A stretch of DNA of 64,000 nucleotides from CALBZH01 sp964538515 (GTDB taxonomy: Bacteria > Desulfobacterota > Syntrophobacteria > Syntrophobacterales > Syntrophobacteraceae): NCBI GenBank assembly GCA_964538515.1, contig CAZIEW010000014.1, positions 12,298-76,297 of the forward strand, given 5' to 3'. A program made the position numbers and the translations under genes. This document shows, piece after piece, positions 51,178-59,585 of the stretch. Below the pieces are notes generated by a model. The model was given only the letters and a program-made list of their open reading frames with translations, was not told the origin of the DNA and did not search any database. Numbering within the stretch: position 1 is the first letter of the stretch; each line of letters starts with the position of its first letter.

Positions 51178-53046
51178 TCATTCGATGCTGTCGGGAAGCG
51201 GTTTTTCGATGCCGCAAACCACCGGGTCTTCGGACGAAATGATCTTGCAGACGCCGTAGCCCCGATCGCCGGGCGGAAGCTCCCAGACCTTGGAATTGGG
51301 CTCGTAGCTTAGCGTTGGGAGGGCGTCTCCTTTCTTCCATGTGGCGAGGGTGCGCTTCAGCCAGTCGCGGTCGTTGCGCTCGGGGAAGTCCTCGCGGGCA
51401 TGGCAGCCCCGGCTTTCGGTGCGGGCCAGTGCCCCCGTGGCGATGCATAGGGCCAGCCGCACCATGCCGGGGAAGCGCAGTGCCAGGGCCAGCTCCGGGC
51501 TCGCGCCGATGCCGCTCGAGCGAAGCCCGATTTTCGCAGCGCGTTCATAAATGATCTGCAGGCCATCCACCGCCTTCTGGAGATCTTCACCGTTTCTGAA
51601 AATGCCGACCTTGTCCATGAGCACATCCTGCATGACGGTGCGCAGGACAAAAACGTTCTCCCGCCCGTCCTTGCCTCGGATGAGCCGGTCTTCCCGCTCC
51701 CGGTGGTGCTCGACGGCGTCCCGGATGCACTCGCTCTTGAAATGGACGTCATAGCCCTCCAGAAAGTCGGCGATCTTCTCCCCGACGATCTTTCCCGCAA
51801 CGATCGTTTCGGCCAGGGAATTGCCTCCCAGGCGGTTGAGTCCGTGCATGTCCCAGCACGCGGCTTCTCCCGCGGCGAAAAGGCCTTTCAGTCCGTAGGC
51901 CGCCCCGTCCTTGTTGGTGCGCACGCCCCCCATGCTGTAATGCTGGGCGGGCCGCACAGGGATCATCTGGGTGATGGGGTCGACGCCCAGGAAGCTGTTG
52001 CAGATTTCCTCGACCTCCCGGAGCTTGGTCTTGATGTGGTGCTCGCCCAGGTGCCGGATGTCGAGCCAGAGGTGATCCCCGTAGGCGCTTTTCACCCCGA
52101 GCCCCTGGCGGATGTGGTGCATCATCCAGCGTGAGACCACGTCCCGAGAGGCGAGCTCCTGCTTGCCGGGCTCGTACTTGTCCATGAACCGCTCGCCGTT
52201 CACGTCCTTTAACGTGCCGCCGTCGCCGCGGCAGCCTTCGGTGACCAGGATGTTGGTCGGAACGATCCCGGTCGGGTGGAATTGCACGGCTTCCATGTTG
52301 CCTAGGGGCACGATCCCCGTGTCGAGAGCCAGAATGGTGCCCGAGCCGTCGTTGATGACGGCGTTGGTCGTTTCCCGGTAAAGCCGCCCGTAGCCGCCGG
52401 TCGCAATCAAGGTGGCCTTGGCGAGGTAGACGCGAAGCGCCCCGGTCCGGAGACACCGCGCGACGGCTCCCATGCAGGCCTCGCCGTCGTGAATGAGCCT
52501 CACGGCCTCCACACGGTCGTGGACCGTGACGCCGAGCCGCACCACTTCGTTGTCCATGGTGAACAGCAGGGTGTGGCCGGTTCCATCCGAGGTGTAGCAG
52601 GTGCGCCACTTGGCCGTTCCGCCGAAATCGCGGGCCGTGATCAACCCTTCCTTTTCAGGCAGCTCGGTTTTTTCAAACTCCTTGCCGGCCTTGAAATAGG
52701 TGCTCTTGCCGGGAACGACCCGGTTCCAGGGGACGCCCCAGTGAGCCATCTCCCGGACCGCGATGGGCGCCGTTTCAGCAAAAAGGCGCGCCACTTCCTG
52801 GTCGCACCCCCAGTCGGACCCTTTGACGGTGTCGGCGAAATGGACGTCGGGGTTGTCCCCCTCGCCCTTGATGCAGTTCCCCAGAGAGGCCTGCATCCCG
52901 CCCTGGGCCGCCGACGAATGCGAGCGCCTCGGAGGCACGATGCTCAGGCAAATGGTTTCAAATCCTCGGGCCGCCGCCTCGACGGCGACGCGCTCCCCCG
53001 CAAGCCCGGCTCCAATGCACAACAGGTCGGTGGTGATCGTTTCCAA
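51178..53046 (-). CDS. frdA: Fumarate reductase/succinate dehydrogenase flavoprotein subunit
   Basis: Catalytic subunit that interconverts fumarate and succinate with covalently bound FAD. The 622 residues include the dinucleotide fold CIGAGLAGERVAVEAAARG and the FAD-linking His motif RRSHSSAAQGGM. The substrate site has AVQFHPTGIVPTNILVTEG, CRGDGGTLKDVNGERFM and the R-P-A-Q-H-Y-S-M-G-G motif. GLNRLGGNSLAETIVAGK is near the flavin. Similarity is to the Wolinella type (menaquinone-linked, with a dihaem anchor), consistent with the adjacent cytochrome. Direction in vivo cannot be told from sequence. Confidence 0.95.
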   Translation of the reverse strand: METITTDLLCIGAGLAGERVAVEAAARGFETICLSIVPPRRSHSSAAQGGMQASLGNCIKGEGDNPDVHFADTVKGSDWGCDQEVARLFAETAPIAVREMAHWGVPWNRVVPGKSTYFKAGKEFEKTELPEKEGLITARDFGGTAKWRTCYTSDGTGHTLLFTMDNEVVRLGVTVHDRVEAVRLIHDGEACMGAVARCLRTGALRVYLAKATLIATGGYGRLYRETTNAVINDGSGTILALDTGIVPLGNMEAVQFHPTGIVPTNILVTEGCRGDGGTLKDVNGERFMDKYEPGKQELASRDVVSRWMMHHIRQGLGVKSAYGDHLWLDIRHLGEHHIKTKLREVEEICNSFLGVDPITQMIPVRPAQHYSMGGVRTNKDGAAYGLKGLFAAGEAACWDMHGLNRLGGNSLAETIVAGKIVGEKIADFLEGYDVHFKSECIRDAVEHHREREDRLIRGKDGRENVFVLRTVMQDVLMDKVGIFRNGEDLQKAVDGLQIIYERAAKIGLRSSGIGASPELALALRFPGMVRLALCIATGALARTESRGCHAREDFPERNDRDWLKRTLATWKKGDALPTLSYEPNSKVWELPPGDRGYGVCKIISSEDPVVCGIEKPLPDSIE

Positions 53047-53115
53047 GGTTTGACTCCTCTATACTCGGAGTTGGAAGTGTCATCTCATCCCATGGACGCA
53101 GTCACGAACGGTGGC

Positions 53116-53781
53116 TCATGGCTTCGGGATCGCCGTGATGATGAAGTAGAAGGTGATGAGCGTGAGCGCTCCGACCACGATGAAAGCCAGCGTGACGCGG
53201 TTTTCCAGGCTCTTGACATAGGAGCGCTGAGCGCGCGTGACAAAGCCCCACTTGACGCCGATGCGGTACAGGCCGATGCCCACGTGGAGCTCGACGGTCG
53301 GAAGCAAAACCATGTAAAAGAGAAGCCACCAGCCACCCTGGATCCTGAACGCGCTCTTGCCCGCCGTAATGGGGAGATTCGTCAGGACCGTCCACATGTG
53401 CACGCACCCCATCACCAGGATGGCCATGCCGGTGAAGGCCTGCACCACCCAGAGCCAGGTGTCGGTGTGCTCCAAACGCAGACTGTGCTGCCACATGCTT
53501 GCCTGCTCCTTGGGGCGGAAGGGGATCTTGCGAGCCGCCAAAGCAAAATGGATCAGAAAAAGGAGCGCCACGGCAGGACCGCCCAGCTGGGCTAGGTAGT
53601 GGTCCTCCAGAAAGGCGCCAATGGCATTCATGACCCCTGAGCCAAGGTTGACGCTCGCCACCAGCATCATGTGGCTCCACATGAAAAGGATCAGCGCCAC
53701 GCCGGTGGCCATCTGGGCGACATCCAGAAGGCCTTCGTTGGGCGCCGTCGGTTTGAAGACGGCCTGAGCTGAGCTTTGCAT
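53116..53781 (-). CDS. frdC: Fumarate reductase cytochrome b subunit (dihaem, Wolinella type)
   Basis: Membrane anchor with two b haems and the menaquinol site. The 221 residues give five transmembrane helices. Histidines placed like the four haem ligands of the Wolinella protein are H37 (MWSHMM), H78 (LIHFA), H128 (CVHMW) and H166 (ELHVG). Glutamate E165 in the last motif and other acidic residues may take part in quinone chemistry. First gene of the frd operon; it diverges from the TetR gene, and the palindromic operator lies in the space between them. Confidence 0.92.
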   Translation of the reverse strand: MQSSAQAVFKPTAPNEGLLDVAQMATGVALILFMWSHMMLVASVNLGSGVMNAIGAFLEDHYLAQLGGPAVALLFLIHFALAARKIPFRPKEQASMWQHSLRLEHTDTWLWVVQAFTGMAILVMGCVHMWTVLTNLPITAGKSAFRIQGGWWLLFYMVLLPTVELHVGIGLYRIGVKWGFVTRAQRSYVKSLENRVTLAFIVVGALTLITFYFIITAIPKP

Positions 53782-53949
53782 GGATCTTCTCCTTCTGTTC
53801 GGGAACCGATCTTGTTGGTCGCCATCCGGCGGCAGGGGAAACTACCTGGAGGCGCGCCCCAGGATCTCCCTCTTACTACCACGACTGACCAGGATCGCGA
53901 GCAAAAAATGTCGCGCATTCGTTGGACTGATGTGAATGGTTGCAGTCAC

Positions 53950-53978
53950 TTGACAGACTCTATAAGCATATCTAAAAT
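53950..53978 (+). promoter_or_regulatory. Sigma-70-type promoter of the TetR gene
   Basis: TTGACA and TAAAAT are separated by exactly 17 bases, and the TetR ATG lies about 30 bases downstream. The -10 element overlaps the first base pairs of the adjacent palindrome, so a bound repressor would block transcription. Confidence 0.78.
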
Positions 53979-53996
53979 GTGAATAATCATTCACAT
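53977..53996. promoter_or_regulatory. Palindromic operator between frdC and the TetR gene
   Basis: ATGTGAATAATCATTCACAT has perfect eight-base arms around a four-base centre. It covers the transcription start region of the TetR gene. A single extra half-site ATGTGAAT lies at 53930-53937, closer to frdC. TetR-family proteins commonly bind such sites in their own divergent promoters, so autoregulation and control of frd are likely; binding is inferred. Confidence 0.75.
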
Positions 53997-54009
53997 CGGA
54001 GCGAGAGGC

Positions 54010-54609
54010 ATGAGCATCGAAAAGCTGACAAACCAGGTGCGACGCGAGCAGATCGCCCGTGCCGCCCTCCACCTGCTCGCGACCAGGGGATTGAACGGGC
54101 TGAGTATGGCGGCCCTGGCGCGGGCTGTCGGTATTGTCCCGTCAGCCATCTACCGCCATTTCCGTAACAAGGAGGAGGTTCTGGATGCGGTGGTTGACGC
54201 CCTTCGCGAGCGGCTTCTTGGCAATGTCCGCGTCGTCACGGAGGAAACGGAAGAGCCCCTCGAACAGTTGAGGCGTCTCTTGGCGCTGCATGTCCGGCTC
54301 ATTTTGGAGCATCACTCCCTTCCCCGGATGCTTTTTTCGGGCGAGATCTATGCGGGGCACCCGGAGAGAAAGACGCGCCTTCTTGCGACGATCCAGGCGT
54401 ATCTCGCCGAGGTTGCCGCCATCATTCGCAACGGGCAGACGCAGGAGCGGATTCGGACCGACGTGATCCCCGAGACGGCCGCGATCCTGTTTCTCGGGGT
54501 CATTCAGCCTTCGGCGATTCTCTGGCATCTGAGCGAAGGGGCCTTCGACGCCGCCAAACATGTCGAAAGGGCCTGGCCGCTGTTCCGTCAGGCCATAGCC
54601 GTGCAATGA
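54010..54609 (+). CDS. TetR/AcrR-family transcriptional regulator
   Basis: The 199 residues have an N-terminal helix-turn-helix (REQIARAALHLLATRGLNGL then MAALARAVGIVPSAIYRHFR, the typical TetR recognition helix) and a helical ligand-binding C-terminal domain (EEPLEQLRRLLALHVRLILE). GGAGCGAGAGGC precedes the ATG. The gene diverges from the frd operon and overlaps by four bases with a possible start of the cupin gene behind it. The palindrome upstream is its probable operator. Ligand unknown. Confidence 0.9.
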   Translation: MSIEKLTNQVRREQIARAALHLLATRGLNGLSMAALARAVGIVPSAIYRHFRNKEEVLDAVVDALRERLLGNVRVVTEETEEPLEQLRRLLALHVRLILEHHSLPRMLFSGEIYAGHPERKTRLLATIQAYLAEVAAIIRNGQTQERIRTDVIPETAAILFLGVIQPSAILWHLSEGAFDAAKHVERAWPLFRQAIAVQ

Positions 54610-54635
54610 GCCATTCCCATGAGAGGAGTATGACC

Positions 54636-54953
54636 ATGAAAAAGATCAATCTCTTTGAAGCCAACGGATTCGATGACTTGGCCTTCAAAAGGCTGCTGGT
54701 TCACGATTCACCCTATTTCAAGATCCTCAATTTCAATTTCAAGGCCGGGCAGACGCTTCCCATCCACTCACACGACATCGAGGGCGAAGTAAGCTTGACC
54801 GTGATCGAGGGGGAAGGGGAGTTCCTCGGCAGGGACGGGGCGTCCTTTCCGGCCAGACCGGGGGACGTGGTGGTCTCCGAGATCAGCGAGCCGCACGGCC
54901 TGAAGGCGATCACCGACCTGCGGCTCCTGGTGACGATTGCACCGCCGATTTGA
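54636..54953 (+). CDS. Cupin-domain protein downstream of TetR
   Basis: The 105 residues form one cupin barrel: motif 1 LPIHSHDIEGEVSLTVIEGE with the His-x-His pair, motif 2 RPGDVVVSEISEPHGLKAIT. The ATG chosen is seven bases after GAGAGGAG; a start at 54606 would overlap the TetR stop. Tandem TetR-cupin genes are cotranscribed. The cupin may bind the effector or act as a small enzyme; no substrate is evident. Confidence 0.82.
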   Translation: MKKINLFEANGFDDLAFKRLLVHDSPYFKILNFNFKAGQTLPIHSHDIEGEVSLTVIEGEGEFLGRDGASFPARPGDVVVSEISEPHGLKAITDLRLLVTIAPPI

Positions 54954-54995
54954 TGGAGTGTTGAAGGCAGTCGCCTCACCACAGCGTCACGCAAT

Positions 54996-55131
54996 TAAGT
55001 GTCCGTAAACATGACGATGAACCGCCTGAGTGGGTAGCACAACAGGCATAGAAAGCGCCCGGAGCTCCCAAGCTCGTCATCCCGGCTGGAAGACCGCCGG
55101 GATGACGTTCACTTTGATTACGGACACCTTA
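54996..55131. mobile_element. MITE-like element with terminal inverted repeats and internal hairpin
   Basis: The ends are TAAGTGTCCGTAA on the left and TTACGGACACCTTA on the right, inverted with one extra base. The 136-base interior has no gene but an 11-base-pair stem (CGTCATCCCGG, 55075-55085, with 55097-55107). TA flanks at both ends suit a Tc1/IS630-type target. No transposase is present. It is probably a non-autonomous element inserted between the cupin and the ferredoxin gene. Confidence 0.65.
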
Positions 55132-55238
55132 CTGTGTGGCGCTGTACTTAGGGAGAGGGCGGCAGCTCGTAACTGGTTGCTTGTTCGCCTCCGCTGTCCA
55201 ATGGCAGGGGAGGCGAGGGAAAGACGGCAAGGTGTGAC

Positions 55239-55433
55239 ATGGCTCGAAAAGTGACGCTTGATGAAGACTGTTGCGTTGGTTGTGGAACCTGTGCGGAGCT
55301 TTGCCCGGAGGTCTTCGAGATGGACGAGGCCACCGAGAAAGCAAAAGTGATTCGGCCGGAAGGGGGCGATGAAGCGTGCATCGAGGATGCGATCGCGTCT
55401 TGTCCCGATTCCTGCATCGCATGGGAATCGTGA
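55239..55433 (+). CDS. Single-cluster [4Fe-4S] ferredoxin
   Basis: Small cytoplasmic electron carrier. The 64 residues begin ARKVTLDEDCCVGCGTCAELCPE and carry the cluster motif C12-x2-C15-x2-C18 with the fourth ligand in ASCPDSCIAW near the end. Cys22 and Cys46-type extra cysteines may form a disulfide, as in Desulfovibrio and thermophile ferredoxins of this size. It reads rightward beside rubredoxin, just before the convergent hydrogenase-related operon. Confidence 0.93.
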   Translation: MARKVTLDEDCCVGCGTCAELCPEVFEMDEATEKAKVIRPEGGDEACIEDAIASCPDSCIAWES

Positions 55434-55466
55434 AGGCCTCATCCCTTATGGTAGAGGAGCAGATCC

Positions 55467-55625
55467 ATGGACAAGTATGTGTGCACCATCTGTGACTATG
55501 TTTACGATCCCGCCCTCGGGGACCCCGACAACGGTATCCCGCCCGGCACCCGGTTCGAAGATTTGCCCGACGACTGGACCTGCCCGCCGTGCGGCGCCCC
55601 TAAGAGCGAATTCGTGAAGGCATAG
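55467..55625 (+). CDS. Rubredoxin
   Basis: The 52 residues bind one iron with four cysteines: YVCTICDYVYDP (C6, C9) and WTCPPCGAPK (C39, C42). The aromatic core and the GDPDNGIPPGTRFEDLPDDW segment are as in other rubredoxins; CPPCG replaces the more common CPxCG with Val or Leu at x. GAGGAGCAGATCC precedes the ATG. It serves as an electron donor to oxygen- or superoxide-reducing enzymes in anaerobes, or to other partners; none is encoded next to it. Confidence 0.95.
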   Translation: MDKYVCTICDYVYDPALGDPDNGIPPGTRFEDLPDDWTCPPCGAPKSEFVKA

Positions 55626-55645
55626 GGCTGCCGATCATCGATCGT

Positions 55646-56401
55646 TCATATCCGTCCGATGAAGCGCAGGAGCCCATCGAGGATTGTCAGAGGATGCGGA
55701 GGGCACCCGGGAATGTAGAGATCGACCGGGATCAGCCCTCCGCAGCCGTTATGGACCTCGGCGTGATCCTTGTAGGGACCTCCCGAGATGGCGCAGGCTC
55801 CGACGGCGATGACCAGTTTGGGAGCAGGGACGGCCTCAAAGGTCTTGAGCAGGGCGACGCGCATGTTTTCCGGCACCGGCCCCGTGACGAGGAGTCCGTC
55901 GGCATGCCGCGGTGAAGCCACGAACTGGATGCCGAATCGTCCCAGGTCCCACCCCACCGTCCCGAGCACGTTGGTGTCGGCTTCGCACGCGTTGCATCCG
56001 CCCGCACTGACCTGGCGCAGCTTGAGGGATCGGCCGAAGAGTCGCTTCGTCGTTTCATTCAGCACTCGGGCTGGCTGGGAAGGTGAGGTGCCGACGGTCA
56101 AACCCGCACGCTCGGCCGCAGTCAGGCTGTAATCCTCCGTGAAGCGGATCGCCTGGCTGGGGCATGCGGCCGCGCACTCCCCGCAGAACAGGCACCGGCC
56201 GAGATCGATGTGAAGCTCGGCTGCCTTCGTCACTGCCCCTGTGGGGCAGACCTCGACACATCGGCTGCAGCGGCCCTCGCAGCGATCGGACAGGAGCGCC
56301 GGCCGTCCCTGAAACCGATCGGGCAGAGCAGGAGCAGGGCCATTCGGGTAGTCCATGGTCCGGTGTTTCTGTTGGAGTCTCGCCATGAGTACATCGAACA
56401 T
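55646..56401 (-). CDS. ehrS: Hydrogenase-related small subunit fused to a two-cluster ferredoxin domain
   Basis: The 251 residues begin with two [4Fe-4S] ferredoxin motifs: CEGRCSRCVEVCPTGAV (an unusual C-x3-C start) and CLFCGECAAACPSQAI. They continue as a NuoB/HycG-type small subunit with GGCNACEADTNVLGTVGWDL, VGACAISGG and IPGCPPHPLTILDGL, which keep the four cysteines of the proximal cluster. In formate hydrogenlyase the same parts are separate (HycF and HycG). Together with the large subunit it should pass electrons between a soluble donor, perhaps the adjacent ferredoxin, and the membrane arm. GAGGTGAGCGG precedes the ATG. Confidence 0.85.
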   Translation of the reverse strand: MFDVLMARLQQKHRTMDYPNGPAPALPDRFQGRPALLSDRCEGRCSRCVEVCPTGAVTKAAELHIDLGRCLFCGECAAACPSQAIRFTEDYSLTAAERAGLTVGTSPSQPARVLNETTKRLFGRSLKLRQVSAGGCNACEADTNVLGTVGWDLGRFGIQFVASPRHADGLLVTGPVPENMRVALLKTFEAVPAPKLVIAVGACAISGGPYKDHAEVHNGCGGLIPVDLYIPGCPPHPLTILDGLLRFIGRI

Positions 56402-56422
56402 CCGCTCACCTCGCGCGTTGAA

Positions 56423-57949
56423 TCACAAATCGTGGCCGCAGTAGGACAGGTTGAAGCTCTTGTTGCACAGCGGGAAGTCGGAGATCTGCTGTCCCCTCAG
56501 CGCACAGGCCAATCCGAACCAGTTGTGAAAGGAGGGATCGACCACCTTGTATCGCGCAAATCGCCCTTGAGCATCCGTCAGCGCCACGTGACAGATCTCT
56601 CCCCGCCAACCTTCGACGAGCGACACCACGAGGGAGTTTGGCATCAAGGGGCGCGCATCCGATCGCACGGGCCCCCGAGGCAGGCTCTTGAGCTGCTCTC
56701 GGATAAACGCGATGGACCGCTGGATCTCGAGCCATCTCACGTACCCCCTTGCAAACACATCCCCGGAGTGCCACGTGGATACGGGAACCTGCGCGAACTG
56801 AAAGATCCCGAGCGGCATGTCGCGTCGCACATCCCGATCGGCCCCGCAACCTCGCGCGGCCGGTCCCACCAGCCCGATGTCGTCGCAGGTTTTCCTGCTG
56901 ACGGTCCCCGTTCCTTCAAACCGTGCCATGACCGATGACGTATTCCAAAGGAGGTTGACCGCGACCGTCAGATCCTTTTCCACTCCATCCAGGCGCCGGA
57001 GAAGCTCATCGCGCTGCGCATCATCCACATCGAACCCGACGCCCCCGGGTCGGATCATCCTCCTCCCGAACCGATTGCCGCACAGGACGCCCGTCATGTT
57101 GAGCACGTCCCCGCGGATGCGTCCGCAGTAGGAAAGCGTGGGGAGGTAGCCTACGTCGCCCGCGAGTGCCCCCAGGTCGCCTGTATGGTTGGCGATTCGC
57201 TCGAGCTCCAGCGCAATGCCTCGGATCACTTGCGCCCGCGGGGGAGCCTGAGCTCCGCTCAGGGCCTCCACCGCCTCGCAGTAGGCCGTGGCGTGTCCCA
57301 CCGTCGTGTCGCCCGCAAGCGTTTCCATCAGGTGGATCGTCCGCCTGTCGGGACCGCCGGGAAGGGCGTGCTCCACGCCCCGGTGCTGGTACCCCAGGGA
57401 GATCTCCAGGTGGAAGACATCCTCACCATGGCACTGGAAGCGGAAATGGCCGGGCTCGATGATTCCGGCGTGTACCGGGCCGACCGCCACCTCGTGAACC
57501 TCATCCCCCTCCATTCGAAAGAAATCCGTTGCGCCGATCTCCGGTCTCGCCGAAGGTGCATCCCCGTCGCCCTGTCCGCGATAGGGAGCGTGGAAGCGGA
57601 TCGGCTTCAACCAGGGATGGCCCTGCGGCTTGACGGCCCACTGCTCGAGGATTTCGCGCTCAAACCAGTGCGCCTGCGGGCAGTGGGGCGTGATTGCAGG
57701 ATACGCGCTGTTTTCCAGGTCGCAGGTGAGCGGCAGGATCAGGGACTGGCTGTCGTAGGACAACACGGCCCAGAGGCGCACCCGGTTGTCCTCGATGGGC
57801 TGCGCAAAGAAGGCGGAGATCCGGACCCCGTGCTCCACGGCTTCAATGACGTAGGCCAGGAAGTCCTCCTGAGCGATGGAGAAGACGTCCGTGAGCCCGA
57901 TCGGCTGGCCGTTCCCGACCGAAGCGACTCTGGATGCCAGACTTGACAT
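56423..57949 (-). CDS. ehrL: Hydrogenase-related large subunit without the [NiFe] ligands
   Basis: The 508 residues fuse a NuoC-like domain (about 1-165) to a NuoD/HycE-like domain. The sequence follows HycE closely (FHLEISLGYQHRGVEHAL, GVGFDVDDAQRDELLRRL), but the N-terminal metal motif RxCGxC is ETLAGDTTVGHATAYC here: A212 and T215 replace both cysteines. The C-terminal DPCxxC is replaced by FNLSYCGHDL. A [NiFe] centre therefore cannot form. This matches the energy-converting hydrogenase-related (Ehr) complexes described in Geobacter and others. What reaction it catalyses is unknown. A small C5/G5 hairpin lies just upstream of the start. Confidence 0.88.
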   Translation of the reverse strand: MSSLASRVASVGNGQPIGLTDVFSIAQEDFLAYVIEAVEHGVRISAFFAQPIEDNRVRLWAVLSYDSQSLILPLTCDLENSAYPAITPHCPQAHWFEREILEQWAVKPQGHPWLKPIRFHAPYRGQGDGDAPSARPEIGATDFFRMEGDEVHEVAVGPVHAGIIEPGHFRFQCHGEDVFHLEISLGYQHRGVEHALPGGPDRRTIHLMETLAGDTTVGHATAYCEAVEALSGAQAPPRAQVIRGIALELERIANHTGDLGALAGDVGYLPTLSYCGRIRGDVLNMTGVLCGNRFGRRMIRPGGVGFDVDDAQRDELLRRLDGVEKDLTVAVNLLWNTSSVMARFEGTGTVSRKTCDDIGLVGPAARGCGADRDVRRDMPLGIFQFAQVPVSTWHSGDVFARGYVRWLEIQRSIAFIREQLKSLPRGPVRSDARPLMPNSLVVSLVEGWRGEICHVALTDAQGRFARYKVVDPSFHNWFGLACALRGQQISDFPLCNKSFNLSYCGHDL

Positions 57950-58073
57950 GAGAAATCCCCTTTGCGCCTAATGCTCTGTCAATGTTGTTTCGCTGGGAGC
58001 ACCCCCCTTTTGATTCCCCCGTCGAGGGGGGCGGGGGCGGTGTATTGCCCTGCACAATCCATTTGACGGAGCC

Positions 58074-59579
58074 CTAGCCGGCGATTGCCCTGGCCGCATG
58101 CTCGATCATCGTTCGGAGCAGAGGCGGGAAGTAGAGTCCCAGCACCAGCGCCGCGATTCCCAAAGCCATCGGTGGTGCGATTGCAAGGAAAGACTCCGTC
58201 GAGGGTCCGACCGGAACTCCTCCCGCTCCCGGAGAGTCAGCTCCCTCCGATGGGACCCCCGGCAGGCCTTGATACATCTTCAAGACGCTCGTGGCCATCC
58301 CGATGAAGACGACGCTCAAGAGGAAGAGATAAGCAGCGGCCACGATCGGTCGGCCTTGATCCAATGCCGATTTCAGGATGATCAGCTCGCTCAGGAACGC
58401 TCCGAACGGCGGCGACCCCGTGATGGCGAGGAATCCGGCCACCCAAAGGACGCCGGAGACGGGGAGCACCCGGATGACTCCGGATACGTCCGCCGTGGAT
58501 TTGGTCTTGTAGGCGGCCAGGATGTTTCCGGCCACGAGAAAGAGCATGCCCTTGGTAAGCGAGTGATTCACGGCGTGAAACAGGGCACCGAAGCCACCCC
58601 CGCCGCCGAGCCCGACCGCCAGCGCGAGAATCCCCATGTGCTCCACGCTCGAGTACGCCAGCATGCGCTTGAAATCACTTTGACGCACAATAAAGACGGC
58701 GGCCACCGCCATGGACACCAGCCCGAAGCCCAGCAGGAGCTTCTGACCGAGCGCCCCCTGTCCGGCCGCCAGGCAGACCTGCTGGATGCGCAGGACCGCG
58801 AGAAAGGCGCAGTTGAGCAAGGCCCCCGAAAGGAGGGCGGAGACGACGGAAGGGGCCTCGCTGTGGGCATCGGGAAGCCATGTGTGCATGGGGGCGAGCC
58901 CCATTTTGGTGCCGTAGCCGACCAGGAAGAACAGAAACGCCGCCTTGAGCCAGGGGGCATGAAGGGTTTCGGCCCTGTCGATCAGGCTGCTCAGGAGCAT
59001 CGGCACATGGCTCTCGGCACCCAGGGTGGATGCGACGGCAAGAAAGAAGTTGCCGAGGAGCGCCAGGGCGATCCCGACCGAGCAGATCAGGAGGTATTTC
59101 CAGGTGGCCTCCAGGGAGCGCCGGTGCCGATGGAAATAGATCAGCGGCGCGCTGGCCAGTGTGGTCGCTTCGACGGCGACCCACAGCAGGCCGAAATGCT
59201 GGCTCATGGTCGCCAGGGTCATCGTTGCCAGGAACATGAGGAGACAGCCGGTGAAGGTGGCTTCCCGGGCGTTGGTGAAAAGAAACCCCTCCTCGAAATC
59301 CTCGCGTCGGCCCCAGTTTTCCTTGCGCAGGTAGTCGAGACCGTAGAGGGATGCCGCCAGAAAGAGGACGCTCGTGATGCCGAGAAAGAGCAGTCCTGGC
59401 GCATCGAGAGAGAGCCATCCGCCGAGCGCGGGACCAGGCGGGTGAATCCAGGCGGCTCCCGTCAGTCCCGTGTGGAGGACGGCGGTCATCATCAAGAGCC
59501 CGCGGCGAACCCGGTCCGAGGCGATAAAGAACGCCGCAGCGCTTGCAAGGCACGGCAGGAGGAACAACGCGAGGGTCAT
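58074..59579 (-). CDS. ehrD: Antiporter-like membrane subunit (HyfF/NuoN-type)
   Basis: The 501 residues have about 14 transmembrane helices of the Mrp-antiporter/complex I fold. The conserved core segments are LLWVAVEATTLASAPLIYFH (with the essential Glu on helix 5), GLAPMHTWLPDAHSEAPSVV, MLAYSSVEHMGILALAVG and FGALFHAVNHSLTKGMLFLV, including the lysines and histidine of the proton channel. It should move H+ or Na+ as electrons pass through the complex. It follows ehrC by six bases, with 124 bases before ehrL. Confidence 0.88.
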   Translation of the reverse strand: MTLALFLLPCLASAAAFFIASDRVRRGLLMMTAVLHTGLTGAAWIHPPGPALGGWLSLDAPGLLFLGITSVLFLAASLYGLDYLRKENWGRREDFEEGFLFTNAREATFTGCLLMFLATMTLATMSQHFGLLWVAVEATTLASAPLIYFHRHRRSLEATWKYLLICSVGIALALLGNFFLAVASTLGAESHVPMLLSSLIDRAETLHAPWLKAAFLFFLVGYGTKMGLAPMHTWLPDAHSEAPSVVSALLSGALLNCAFLAVLRIQQVCLAAGQGALGQKLLLGFGLVSMAVAAVFIVRQSDFKRMLAYSSVEHMGILALAVGLGGGGGFGALFHAVNHSLTKGMLFLVAGNILAAYKTKSTADVSGVIRVLPVSGVLWVAGFLAITGSPPFGAFLSELIILKSALDQGRPIVAAAYLFLLSVVFIGMATSVLKMYQGLPGVPSEGADSPGAGGVPVGPSTESFLAIAPPMALGIAALVLGLYFPPLLRTMIEHAARAIAG

Positions 59580-59585
59580 GGCGCC

